From JBGPEQ01 sp050180895 (lineage in GTDB: Bacteria; Pseudomonadota; Alphaproteobacteria; Dongiales; Dongiaceae), in contig JBFXDS010000018.1 in assembly GCA_050180895.1 (NCBI GenBank), forward strand, positions 9,734 to 73,733: a stretch of DNA of 64,000 bases. Direction: 5' to 3'. Of this stretch, positions 10,959-19,407 are shown in pieces. The notes under the pieces were generated by a model. That model searched no databases, was not told the origin of the DNA, and saw only the letters and a program-made list of their open reading frames with translations. Numbering within the stretch: position 1 is the stretch's first letter; each line of letters opens with the position of its first letter. A program made the position numbers and the translations under genes.

Positions 10959-12155
10959 CTATGACTTCAGCGCAGCCACCCCGGGCAGCGCCTTGCCCTC
11001 CAGCCATTCGAGGAAGGCGCCGCCGGCGGTCGAGACGTAGGAGAACGACTCGACCACGCCGGCCTGGGCGAGCGCGGCCACGGTGTCGCCGCCGCCGGCG
11101 ACGCTGAGCAGCTTGCCGGCCCGCGTCAGCTCGGCCGCGGCCTGCGCCACCGCCACCGTGCCGCGGTCGAACGGCGACGTCTCGAAGGCGCCGAGCGGGC
11201 CGTTCCACACCAGCGTGCGGCAGGAGTCGAGCCGGCGGCCGATCTCGCGCACGGTCGCCGGGCCGACATCGAGGATGAGCTGGTCCTTGGGCACCGCCCG
11301 GATATCGACGGTGCGGCTGTCGACGCCGGGCTTCAGCGTCGCCGCCACGACCGCGTCGATCGGCAACAGGATGGCGCAGCCGCGCTTCGCCGCCTCGGCC
11401 TCGATGGCGCGCGCCGTATCGGCCATGTCGCGCTCGGCCAGCGAGCCGCCGATCTCCACCTCGTGGGCGACGAGGAACGTATTGGCCATGCCGCCGCCGA
11501 CGACCAGCAGGTCGACCTTGGCGACGAGATTGCGCAGGAGATCGATCTTGGTCGACACCTTGGCGCCGCCGACGAGCGCCGCCACCGGCCGCTGCGGCTT
11601 CTCAAGGGCCCGCGACAGGTGCTCGAGCTCCGCCTGCATCAGCCGGCCGGCGGCGGACGGCAGCAGGTGCGCCAGCGCCTCCGTCGAGGCGTGGGCGCGG
11701 TGGGCGGCGGAGAAGGCGTCGTTGACGTAGAGGTCGCCGAGCTTCGCCAGCCGCTTGGCGAAGCCGCCGTCGTTCGCCTCCTCCTCGGCATGGAAGCGCA
11801 GGTTCTCCAGCAGCACGACATCGCCGCGCCTCAGGCCGGCGACTGCCGTCTCGGCCGCGGGACCGATGCAATCCTCGGCGAAGGCCACCGGCCGGCCGCC
11901 GAGCGCCGCCGACAGCGGCGCCACAATGGGCTTCAGCGACATGTTCGGCACCACCTTGCCGTCGGGCCGGCCGAAATGCGACAGGACGACGACGCGGGCG
12001 CCGCGGTCGATCAGCTCGCGCAGCGTCAGCGCTGTGCGGTCGATGCGCGTGGCATCGGTGACGCGGCCGTCCTTGACCGGGACGTTCAGGTCGCAGCGCA
12101 CGAGCACGCGCTTGTCGGCGACGTCGATATCGTCGAGCGTGCGGAAATCGGCCAT
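10959..12155 (-). CDS. pgk: Phosphoglycerate kinase
   Basis: A 398-residue cytosolic glycolytic and gluconeogenic enzyme that transfers the acyl phosphate of 1,3-bisphosphoglycerate to ADP. The N terminus carries the family signature (KRVLVRCDLNVPVKDGRVTD), with the substrate-binding DATRIDR next, the hinge region VGGAKVSTKIDLL centrally, and the C-terminal nucleotide-binding loop GGGDTVAAL. Length is normal for a bacterial PGK. Transcribed leftwards from a promoter region it shares with the divergent aminotransferase; palindromic repeats lie at both ends of the gene. No other glycolytic genes are in the window. Confidence 0.97.
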   Translation of the reverse strand: MADFRTLDDIDVADKRVLVRCDLNVPVKDGRVTDATRIDRTALTLRELIDRGARVVVLSHFGRPDGKVVPNMSLKPIVAPLSAALGGRPVAFAEDCIGPAAETAVAGLRRGDVVLLENLRFHAEEEANDGGFAKRLAKLGDLYVNDAFSAAHRAHASTEALAHLLPSAAGRLMQAELEHLSRALEKPQRPVAALVGGAKVSTKIDLLRNLVAKVDLLVVGGGMANTFLVAHEVEIGGSLAERDMADTARAIEAEAAKRGCAILLPIDAVVAATLKPGVDSRTVDIRAVPKDQLILDVGPATVREIGRRLDSCRTLVWNGPLGAFETSPFDRGTVAVAQAAAELTRAGKLLSVAGGGDTVAALAQAGVVESFSYVSTAGGAFLEWLEGKALPGVAALKS

Positions 12156-12279
12156 GTCGTCAACTCCCGGGCCGTTGGAACGGACCGGATCATTCCCGAG
12201 GGGATGGCGTTTAGCAATGGTCGAGCGGAGCGTGCCGAAGCCGCCATGAGCGCAAACGACTGCTGCATCGAGGTCGTGC

Positions 12280-12360
12280 GTCCTTCGACAAGCTCAGGAT
12301 GAGGAAGAATCTTGATGGCACGAAGAAAGGCCCTCATCCTGAGCTTGTCGAAGGACGCAC
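12280..12360. repeat. Palindromic repeat family A, copy 2
   Basis: GTCCTTCGACAAGCTCAGGA at the left and its complement at the right (ending about 12360) flank a loop with ATGGCACGAAGAAA. It lies in the divergent region between pgk and the aminotransferase, so this copy cannot be a simple terminator. Confidence 0.9.
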
Positions 12361-12394
12361 GGCGCTGATCCTGGGCGGATATCGAGGAACGATC

Positions 12395-13501
12395 ATGGCT
12401 GACCATCGGCTGACGCCGCTCGTTGAGTCCCTGCCGTCGACCGTGCCCTTCGTCGGGCCGGAGACGCAGGAGCGGGCGCGCGGCCGGCCCTTCCGCGTCC
12501 GCATCGGCGCGAACGAAAGCGTCTTCGGGCCGTCGCCGCGCGCCGTCGCGGCGATGCAGGCGGCGGCGATCGAGGCCTGGAAGTATTGCGACCCCGAGAA
12601 CCACGACCTGAAGCAGGCCCTGGCCCGGCACCACGGCGTGGGCGCGGAGAACGTCGCCGTCGGCGAGGGCATCGACGGGTTGTTCGGCTACACGGTGCGG
12701 ATGTTCGTCGAGCCCGGCGTCGCCGTGGCGACCTCGCACGGCGCCTACCCGACCTTCAACTTCCATGTCGCCGGCTTCGGCGGCCGCCTCGCGACCGTGC
12801 CCTACCGCGACGACCGCGAGGATCCGGAGGCCCTGCTCGACCTCGCCCGGCGCGAGGACGCGCGCCTGGTCTTCCTTGCCAACCCCGACAATCCCATGGG
12901 CTCCTGGTGGGACGGCGCCACCGTGCAGAGCCTTATCGAAAGGATTCCGGAGGGAACCGTGCTCTGCCTCGACGAGGCCTATGGCGAGTTCGCGCCGCCG
13001 GGGACCATGCCGCCGCTCGATCCCGATGACCCGCGCGTGCTGCGCTTCCGCACCTTCTCCAAGGCCTATGGCCTGGCCGGCGCCCGCGTCGGCTACGCCA
13101 TCGGCGAGGCGGAATTGATCAAGTCCTTCGACAAGATCCGCAACCACTTCGGCGTCAACCGGATCGCCCAGGCCGGTGCGCTCGCCGCCCTCGCCGACCA
13201 GGCGCATATGGCCGACGTGGTGCGCCGGGTCGGCGCCGCGCGCGACCGCATCGCCGCCATCACCCGCGGCAACGGGCTGGCGCCGCTGCCCTCCGCCGCC
13301 AACTTCGTCGCCATCGATTGCGGACGGGACGGCGCCTTCGCGCGGCGCGTGCTGGCCGAGCTCGTCGCCCGCGACATCTTCATCCGCATGCCCGGCGTGG
13401 CGCCGCTCGACCGCTGCATCCGCGTCAGCGCCGGGACCGACTCCGATCTCGACGCCTTCGCCGAGACCCTGCCCGCGGCGCTGCGCGCGGCGGCCGGCTG
13501 A
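12395..13501 (+). CDS. PLP-dependent aminotransferase, histidinol-phosphate aminotransferase-like
   Basis: A 368-residue fold-type I aminotransferase. FRVRIGANESVFGPSPRAV at the N terminus is the HisC-like signature, the motif FLANPDNPMGS binds the PLP ring region, and the Schiff-base lysine lies in FSKAYGLAGARVGYAIG. The expected reaction is transamination of histidinol phosphate or an aromatic or other amino acid; no other his genes are nearby, so a HisC paralogue of different specificity is likely. Start chosen at ATG 12395 (MADHRLT), because the open frame upstream only translates the family A palindrome. A methyltransferase follows after 10 bp, probably in one transcript. Confidence 0.88.
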   Translation: MADHRLTPLVESLPSTVPFVGPETQERARGRPFRVRIGANESVFGPSPRAVAAMQAAAIEAWKYCDPENHDLKQALARHHGVGAENVAVGEGIDGLFGYTVRMFVEPGVAVATSHGAYPTFNFHVAGFGGRLATVPYRDDREDPEALLDLARREDARLVFLANPDNPMGSWWDGATVQSLIERIPEGTVLCLDEAYGEFAPPGTMPPLDPDDPRVLRFRTFSKAYGLAGARVGYAIGEAELIKSFDKIRNHFGVNRIAQAGALAALADQAHMADVVRRVGAARDRIAAITRGNGLAPLPSAANFVAIDCGRDGAFARRVLAELVARDIFIRMPGVAPLDRCIRVSAGTDSDLDAFAETLPAALRAAAG

Positions 13502-13511
13502 TCGTCGACCC

Positions 13512-14558
13512 ATGGCCGATTCGGGAACGCTGACGCCGCTCGAACGCACGGCCTATCGCCTGTCGCAGGCCCTGCGGCTCGGCTGGTTCGGCGCGCAATA
13601 TGCGCTGAGCCGCAGGGTCACCGACAGGGTGGCGCTGCCCGACCATCTGAAGGCGGCGATGCCGTCCACCCAGCAGCTTGCCGCCGACCGGCAGCAGCTC
13701 TTCGCGCGCGACCTGCGGAACATCGAGGCCGGCCGCTACCGCCTGCCGCACGACCTGATCGAGAGCCCGGCGGCGGCGCTGCGGCAAAGCCTCGCCTATT
13801 TCGCCGACCTGCCCAATGTGAACCGGCGCCGGCGCGGCGAGGAAGGGCCGGCGCTGTCGTCCGGCGAGGCGGCGCGGTTCCCGGATTACTACCGGCGCGC
13901 CTTCCACCACCAGAGTGACGGCTATCTCAGCGAGACCTCGGCGCGGCTCTACGACCACCAGGTCGAGGTGCTGTTCGGCGGCGCGGCCGACGCCATGCGC
14001 CGACAGGCGCTGGTGCCGATCTACGAGTTCCTGCGCGAGCGCCGCATCGCAGACTGCCGCCTCGTCGACATCGCCTGCGGCACCGGCCGCTTCCTCACCT
14101 TCGTCAAGGACAACTATCCGCGCCTGGCCGTCACAGCGCTCGACGTCAGCCCCTACTACCTCGCCGAGGCCCGCCGCAACCTGCGGCCCTGGTCGCGGAT
14201 CGAGTTCGTCGAGGCTGCGGTGGAAGCCGACACCCTGTCGGCCGCGCACTTCGACATCGCCACCTGCATCTACCTGTTCCACGAGCTGCCGGCCGGCCTG
14301 CACGCCGAGGCCGCCCGCGCCATCGCCCGCATCCTGAAGCCCGGCGGCCTGTTCGCGCTGGTCGATTCGCTGCAGCTGGGCGACCGACCGGCGTACGACG
14401 CCCTGCTCGAATCCTTCCCCTATGCCTTCCACGAACCCTACTACGCGGACTATCTGCGGCAGGATCTGACGGCGCTGTTCGCCGCGGCCGGCCTGACGCT
14501 GGATCGCATCGATATCGCCTACCTGTCGCGGGTCATGGTGCTGCGCAAGCCGGCCTGA
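13512..14558 (+). CDS. Class I SAM-dependent methyltransferase
   Basis: A 348-residue protein. The N-terminal 170 residues are a helical extension; the catalytic Rossmann core follows with motif I LVDIACGTGRFLTF, the acidic strand TALDVSPYYLAEARR, and post-motif RILKPGGLFALVDS. The extension includes FPDYYRRAFHHQSDGYLS, which I recognise only as typical of a poorly characterised proteobacterial group. It starts 10 bp after the aminotransferase stop, so the two are probably co-transcribed. Substrate unknown. Confidence 0.82.
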   Translation: MADSGTLTPLERTAYRLSQALRLGWFGAQYALSRRVTDRVALPDHLKAAMPSTQQLAADRQQLFARDLRNIEAGRYRLPHDLIESPAAALRQSLAYFADLPNVNRRRRGEEGPALSSGEAARFPDYYRRAFHHQSDGYLSETSARLYDHQVEVLFGGAADAMRRQALVPIYEFLRERRIADCRLVDIACGTGRFLTFVKDNYPRLAVTALDVSPYYLAEARRNLRPWSRIEFVEAAVEADTLSAAHFDIATCIYLFHELPAGLHAEAARAIARILKPGGLFALVDSLQLGDRPAYDALLESFPYAFHEPYYADYLRQDLTALFAAAGLTLDRIDIAYLSRVMVLRKPA

Positions 14559-14622
14559 CGGCACCCCCTGTCGCAGCGGACTTGTTTCCGCCATCATAGG
14601 CGACCGGAACGGACGACAATGC

Positions 14623-15771
14623 ATGCCGACGGGAAACGAGCCCTGCCGTCCGCTGTGGGCGGACATCGATCTTACGGCGCTCGCGCATAACCTGGCGCTG
14701 GTGCGCCGTCTCGCCGGCCGGCGCCGACTGATCGCCTCGGTCAAGGCCAACGCCTACGGGCACGGCGTCGTGACGATCGCGCGCGAGCTCGCCCGGCTCG
14801 GCGTCGATATCCTGTGGACCGGCAGCAGCGACGAGGCGCTGGCCATCCGCGCCGCCGGCATCGATGCGCGCATCCTGCTGTTCGGCGGCTATCTGCCGGG
14901 CGACATCCCGGTCCTGCTGCGGCACGGCCTGACGCCGACGATCTATGACCGCGCCGGCGCGCAAGCCGTCAGCGCCGCGGCCGCCGGCCCGACGCCGGTG
15001 TATCTCAAGGTCGACAGCGGGCTCGGGCGGCTGGGCGTGCCGGTCGCCGACGCCGGCGAGCTCGTCGCGGAGATCGCCGCGCTGCCGCGGGTGGTCATCG
15101 AGGGCATCTACACGCATCTGCCGTTCGGCGACGCCGCCGGCCGCGACGAGGCGCGTATGCAGGCCGAGACGTTTGCATCTCTGCTGCGGCGCCTTGCCGC
15201 GCAGGGAATCGATCCGCCGGTGACCCAGGTCTGGGCCAGCTCCGGTCTGCTCGCGCAGCTGCCGGACGCTTGCAACGCCGTCTGCGTCGGCCATCTGCTG
15301 TACGGACTGTCGCCGGTGAGCCGGGAGGTCGCATCGGCGGGCGAACTGCGGCCGGTGATGCGAGCCATCAAGACGCGGCTCATCCATGTCGTGCACCGGA
15401 GCGCCGGCGCAGCACAGGCCGGCGCCTACGGATTGCGCAACGCGCGGGTGACCGGCGTCGTGCCGCTCGGGCTCGGCGACGGCATGCGCAATGCAGTCGC
15501 CGGACAAAGCATGTCGATGCTCGTCCGCGGACGGCGCGCGCCGGTGCTGGGCGTGTCGCTGGAGCACACGACGCTCGATCTCACGGGCATCGAGTCGGCG
15601 CAGGTCGGCGATGAAGCCATCCTCGTCGGCCGCAGCGACGGCCTCGCCAACAGTTTCCGGGATCTCGCCCGCTGGTTCGGCTGCGGCGAGCTGGAAGCGC
15701 TGATGACATTCTCCGGCCGCCTGCAGACGCTTCAGATCGATCCGCAGATCGGGATCGAATGCCGGCGATGA
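14623..15771 (+). CDS. Alanine racemase-like PLP protein lacking key residues
   Basis: A 382-residue member of the alanine racemase fold: N-terminal PLP barrel with the Schiff-base lysine in SVKANAYGHG (Lys41), then a C-terminal beta domain. Two hallmark positions are altered. The tyrosine that acts as the second catalytic base (GYGDG or GYADG in Alr) is Leu284 in PLGLGDG, and the arginine contacting the PLP pyridine nitrogen (V-R-x-G-x-x-x-YG) is Cys221 in VCVGHLLYG. Fold and PLP binding are clear; ordinary two-base alanine racemization is doubtful. ATG at 14623 is used. Its stop overlaps the next gene's ATG, so the two are coupled. Confidence 0.8.
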   Translation: MPTGNEPCRPLWADIDLTALAHNLALVRRLAGRRRLIASVKANAYGHGVVTIARELARLGVDILWTGSSDEALAIRAAGIDARILLFGGYLPGDIPVLLRHGLTPTIYDRAGAQAVSAAAAGPTPVYLKVDSGLGRLGVPVADAGELVAEIAALPRVVIEGIYTHLPFGDAAGRDEARMQAETFASLLRRLAAQGIDPPVTQVWASSGLLAQLPDACNAVCVGHLLYGLSPVSREVASAGELRPVMRAIKTRLIHVVHRSAGAAQAGAYGLRNARVTGVVPLGLGDGMRNAVAGQSMSMLVRGRRAPVLGVSLEHTTLDLTGIESAQVGDEAILVGRSDGLANSFRDLARWFGCGELEALMTFSGRLQTLQIDPQIGIECRR

Positions 15772-16826
15772 ACGACTTCCCCGGATTTCAAACCAAAACC
15801 ATCTCGCTCGACGGCATCAGGCTGGAGGTCCCCACGCACTGGATCACCGGCCGGAGGGACGACGGCCGCCCGTGGGCCGGCGACAGGAGCAGGACGGCCA
15901 CGATCTACTGCCGGGCCGAATCCCTGGGCGTCTGGAACGAGACCACCATCGAACAATCCAGGCCGACGGCCAACACCGAACCCTACGTCGCGCAGACCGT
16001 CGATTTCCTGAAGACGATTCCCCTCCTCGGCGAGATCGAAATCGACCGCATCCAGTCCGGCTTCGTCGTGCATGCCATCACGGAAGAGGAGGAAGACGGC
16101 CGGCGATTCCGCCTGTATCGATGGTATTCGATTGTCGGCCGCAGCCACTATGTGAACTCGGTGCGGCTTGCCTTGGAGATCGAAGCAGGGACTGCCGAGG
16201 AGGCGTCGGCCGCCTGGTTGGTCCGCCATTTCCGCGTGGCGGCGCATGACGTGGACCCGTTCGCGCGCACGCCCGGCGGGTCCGATCCGCTGTCACTCAA
16301 GGATCTGTCGGTGGACGACCTGTTCGGGATCCGGATCCCCGACGACTGGAGCCATGATGTCGACGAGCGCGGGAGGACCCGCAGCGTGTGGTGCTATCCG
16401 CGCGATCCGCGGCTGGGCAAGCTGCTGATTGCCTACGAACATGCCGACCTCCGCCCTGAATTCGCCGAGGGGCGCGACCCCGACGTCACGAACAAGCTCG
16501 CCGATACGAAGGAGGACGCCGAGTTCGTTGAAAATGAAGAACGCCGGCGGCTGTCTCGTGCACGATACGCGGCTCCGCTGGGCGTGATCCTCCGTTTCTT
16601 CGACGATGAGAAGCCGCGCCCCTATGCGGAAGAGGACATCGATCGTCTCTACGTCCGCCACCACCAATGGTTCTACGTCGTCGTGGGGCGGCGGGAATCC
16701 CTGGTCGCCTTCTTCAATCTGGCGATTCCGCTGCGCTGGATCGCTCGGCCGGCCGCGGAAGAAACGGTCGCGCTCATCGAGCGTGAGATCAGAGCGTTGC
16801 GCCTGCTGCCGGCATTCGACCGATAG
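15768..16826 (+). CDS. Hypothetical protein with two related halves
   Basis: A 352-residue soluble acidic protein that I do not recognise. Both halves begin with a similar element (SLDGIRLEVPTHW near residue 10; VDDLFGIRIPDDW near residue 180) and end with a beta-strand/helix pattern (ASAAWLVRHFRV; EETVALIEREIRAL), suggesting an internal duplication. The ATG at 15768 shares ATGA with the stop of the racemase-like gene, evidence of translational coupling; an ATG at 15759 is less likely. No catalytic motif is visible. A link to the racemase-like protein is inferred from coupling only. Confidence 0.65.
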   Translation: MNDFPGFQTKTISLDGIRLEVPTHWITGRRDDGRPWAGDRSRTATIYCRAESLGVWNETTIEQSRPTANTEPYVAQTVDFLKTIPLLGEIEIDRIQSGFVVHAITEEEEDGRRFRLYRWYSIVGRSHYVNSVRLALEIEAGTAEEASAAWLVRHFRVAAHDVDPFARTPGGSDPLSLKDLSVDDLFGIRIPDDWSHDVDERGRTRSVWCYPRDPRLGKLLIAYEHADLRPEFAEGRDPDVTNKLADTKEDAEFVENEERRRLSRARYAAPLGVILRFFDDEKPRPYAEEDIDRLYVRHHQWFYVVVGRRESLVAFFNLAIPLRWIARPAAEETVALIEREIRALRLLPAFDR

Positions 16827-16904
16827 AAGTGCTGCGGGAGACGATCGTCGCGGCCGCCGCTGTCCGGCGATCGGTCGCGGGACGCGCCGAAGTATCCTCG
16901 CCGA

Positions 16905-17804
16905 CTAAGCGGTATCGGGATCGCCGCCGCGGTTGAACAGGCGCTTGAAGAGGGCGCCGAGGGCGGCCAGACCGGCGAGGACGACGAACCAGGCCTTCTT
17001 TGCGATCAGCACGGCCGCGCCGACGATGGCGGCAATCACGCCTTTACCGGGCTTGCTGCCGACCGCGGTGGCGGCGACGAGGGCGCCGATGCCGAAGCCA
17101 GCGAGCTTGTCGCCCTCGACATAGTCGGCGTATCGGAACCCCTCGTCATAACTGTGGGACTCGATGATCGCCTGGAGAAACATCGGGGTGCCGTCCGCGC
17201 CGTGCCGCGGTCCCGCCCAGGTGATCTGGTGATAGCCGTTCCGGCCGAGCTTGATCACCTGGATATTGGCGAAGCGCTTGCCCTCCTCCTCCAGCTCGAT
17301 CGCCCAGCGCGCGGTCTTCTTCTCCGCATCGTAGGCCGGCGGAATGAGCCAGCCGACCGTGTGCATCGGCGCGAAGCCATTGCTCGCCCGCTCATCGTTC
17401 GCCGCCTCGTTGCCGGCACGGATATCCTCCAGCAGCGCATCGGGATCGATCTCGCTCCAGTCGCCGTCGGTGACGAAGCCGTCAGCGAAATAGTCGACGT
17501 AGATGATGGCATCGGATGTCCGCGACTGCGCCATCGCCACCGTCTCCGGCAGCTCGATGCCGTTGAGCAGGTAGGCCATCCGCTCCGCATCGGGTCCGGT
17601 CAGGATCTCGATCCCCTGAGGCAGCGCGACCCGGGCGTTGGAATCGCCGAGCTGGTAGTTTCCCGGCCCCTTCTTCCAGCGGAGCTTCGCGATCTCCGCG
17701 TCATAGGCCTCCTCCGAGTCCGGATAGGGAGCCTGTTCGGCCAGGGCCGTCGCCGCGGTCGCAGACAGGACCGCCGCAATCAGGAGCGAACGAACAAGAC
17801 GCAT
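16905..17804 (-). CDS. DUF2167 membrane-anchored protein
   Basis: A 299-residue protein with a cleavable-looking signal peptide (MRLVRSLLIAAVLSATAATALA) and a C-terminal hydrophobic region at about residues 235-285 (AGFGIGALVAATAVGS; VIAAIVGAAVLIAKKAWFVV), then a basic tail. Between them lies the DUF2167 extracytoplasmic domain, with GNYQLGDSNARVALP near the N terminus and HTVGWLIPPAYDAEKKTARW centrally. Members are predicted inner-membrane proteins of unknown function. It is convergent with the 352-residue gene and has no obvious partner. Confidence 0.88.
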   Translation of the reverse strand: MRLVRSLLIAAVLSATAATALAEQAPYPDSEEAYDAEIAKLRWKKGPGNYQLGDSNARVALPQGIEILTGPDAERMAYLLNGIELPETVAMAQSRTSDAIIYVDYFADGFVTDGDWSEIDPDALLEDIRAGNEAANDERASNGFAPMHTVGWLIPPAYDAEKKTARWAIELEEEGKRFANIQVIKLGRNGYHQITWAGPRHGADGTPMFLQAIIESHSYDEGFRYADYVEGDKLAGFGIGALVAATAVGSKPGKGVIAAIVGAAVLIAKKAWFVVLAGLAALGALFKRLFNRGGDPDTA

Positions 17805-17905
17805 GCCCGCCTCCCAGCGCGCTCACGGAGATGCGCCAGGATGACCAGGTTTCGCTGAATATCCGCTTAATGCGGGGAGTGGTTAACGCCGCGGCTGCTG
17901 CTTGG

Positions 17906-18634
17906 CTACCGGATCATGTACACCTTGCGCACCGTCTCGTGCACGCGGCAGGTGCCCTTCCAGTCCTGCGGGAAGAAGGCGACGGTGTCCGGCCGGATCT
18001 CGATCACCTCGCCCGATTCGTGCACATAGGTCGAGCGGCCCGACAGGAAGTGGCAGTACTCGTCGCGCGTGACGTGGCAGTTCCAGTAGCCGGGCGTGCA
18101 GACCCAGATGCCGGTCTCGCTGATGCCGCCCGGCCCCTTGTGGAGCAGGCGGCCGGACGTCACCGACTGGCCCTCGATCATCGTCGGCACGGGGCCCCAG
18201 TCGGCCGGCGTCGGGCAGCTCTCGGGCTGGCGCAACACCGGCGATGCGCCGCGGTCGATGGTCGCCGGCGTGACGCTCAGCATATAGGTGTTGCGCATGG
18301 TTTCATGCACGTCGCAGCGGCCGGTCCAGCCGGAGGGGAAGTGCACGACCGTGCCGGACGTCACGTCGATCGTCTCGCCGTTGTGCTCGGTGTAGGTGGC
18401 GCGGCCCGACAGGAAGTAGCAGAGCTCGTCGCCGGGGATGCTCAGCCGCCAGGAGCCCGGCGTGCAGACCCAGAGCCCGCTTTCCACCTTGCCGTCGGCG
18501 CTCTTGTGCAGCAGCCGGCCGCGTGAGCGCGACTCGCCCTCGATCGCGTCCGGCTGCACGCCCCAGTCCTTGAGGTCGGCGACCGTCCGGGCGTCGTGGA
18601 TATGGGGAGCAGAAGGGGGTTGCGTATGGGACAT
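17906..18634 (-). CDS. Double-cupin protein (tandem cupin_3/DUF861-like)
   Basis: A 242-residue protein made of two similar cupin barrels of about 95 residues. Each half repeats the same sequence pattern: LLHK at the start, then GLWVCTPGSWRLSIPGDE or GIWVCTPGYWNCHVTRDE, a FLSGR turn, a V/H-FP-x-D/G-W strand and a closing R/DVHET. The barrels are of the type found in ureidoglycolate-related and polyamine-related cupins; no full His-Glu-His metal site is evident. Start set at ATG 18634 (MSHTQ), because the sequence upstream lacks a ribosome-binding site and runs towards hicA on the other strand. Function unknown. Confidence 0.8.
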   Translation of the reverse strand: MSHTQPPSAPHIHDARTVADLKDWGVQPDAIEGESRSRGRLLHKSADGKVESGLWVCTPGSWRLSIPGDELCYFLSGRATYTEHNGETIDVTSGTVVHFPSGWTGRCDVHETMRNTYMLSVTPATIDRGASPVLRQPESCPTPADWGPVPTMIEGQSVTSGRLLHKGPGGISETGIWVCTPGYWNCHVTRDEYCHFLSGRSTYVHESGEVIEIRPDTVAFFPQDWKGTCRVHETVRKVYMIR

Positions 18635-18656
18635 TTTTGCCCTAATATCTCTTCCG

Positions 18657-18871
18657 ATGAGGGGAGCCGAGTTCATCCGCAAGGTGCAGAGACTCGGCAA
18701 AGCCGGGGTGCGCGCGTCGTCTTTGACAAGCGACATGGCAAGGGGAGTCACGGCACCCTCTATTACGGAGCACGCAAGACGACGGTCAAGGATCGACGCA
18801 AGGAAATCGGCCCTGGGCTGCTTTCTGCCATGCTGGACCAGCTTGGCCTGACGAGAGCCGATCTGGAGTAA
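18657..18871 (+). pseudogene. hicA: HicA mRNA-interferase toxin gene, frameshifted
   Basis: The first frame from ATG 18657 reads MRGAEFIRKVQRLGKAGVR, a HicA N terminus. The HicA body, including the catalytic-histidine loop KGSHGTLYYG and the closing KEIGPGLLSAMLDQLGL, continues only in another frame. The 215-bp length is two bases over a multiple of three, and the switch falls in GTGCGCGCGTCG at 18709-18720, so one extra CG dinucleotide explains it. Removing it gives a normal 70-residue HicA. HicA cleaves mRNA and is neutralised by HicB, encoded 5 bp downstream. Either the toxin is dead or the base call is wrong. Confidence 0.88.
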
Positions 18872-18876
18872 ACGAC

Positions 18877-19401
18877 ATGGATTCGATCATTCTTGCCTAT
18901 CCGGCCACGCTTACCCGCGACGAGGCTGGACGTTATGTGGTTCGCTTCCGCGATTTACCGGAAGCCCTGACCGATGGCAAAGATGAACAGGAAGCGCTCG
19001 CGGAGGCAACGGATTGCCTTTCTGAGGCACTGATGAGCCGGATTGCTGACCGTGAGGACATTCCCGTGCCGTCCCGTGCCCGGCGCGGAGACTATTCGGT
19101 TGCACCGGATCCGACAATCGCGCTCAAGACGCTTTTGTTCGCCATCGTTAAGGCAAGTAAGATATCGACCTCCGAACTCGCCCGCCGACTTGGCGTCGAT
19201 CACAAGGAAGCCCGTCGCATGCTTGATCCGAGCCACCCGACCAAATTCCCGAGGCTCCAGGAAGCCCTCAAATCTCTGGGACACGAAGTCCGGATTGCGT
19301 GGCACGATGCGTCGCGCCAGGAGCGCCTTCTCAGGTCACCGAAAGAAAAACGGCGAGGCACCTTGCGACCCAAGCAATTTATCGGTGTTTCCCGCGGATA
19401 G
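18877..19401 (+). CDS. hicB: HicB-family antitoxin
   Basis: A 174-residue HicB antitoxin. Residues 1-70 form the partial RNase-H-like HicB fold (ILAYPATLTRDEAGRYVVRF, then DLPEALTDGKDEQEALAEA). The C-terminal half holds a helix-turn-helix (STSELARRLGVDHKEARRML) expected to bind the operon operator, followed by GHEVRIAWHD and a basic tail. It is long for a HicB because of this DNA-binding extension. An intact antitoxin beside a frameshifted toxin would be tolerated, since antitoxin loss is the harmful event. Confidence 0.9.
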   Translation: MDSIILAYPATLTRDEAGRYVVRFRDLPEALTDGKDEQEALAEATDCLSEALMSRIADREDIPVPSRARRGDYSVAPDPTIALKTLLFAIVKASKISTSELARRLGVDHKEARRMLDPSHPTKFPRLQEALKSLGHEVRIAWHDASRQERLLRSPKEKRRGTLRPKQFIGVSRG

Positions 19402-19407
19402 ATATTC

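Noticed and set aside
12299..12394. Longer N terminus for the aminotransferase
   Set aside because: The extra residues (including PHPELVEGR) translate the family A palindrome; a good ATG lies at 12395.
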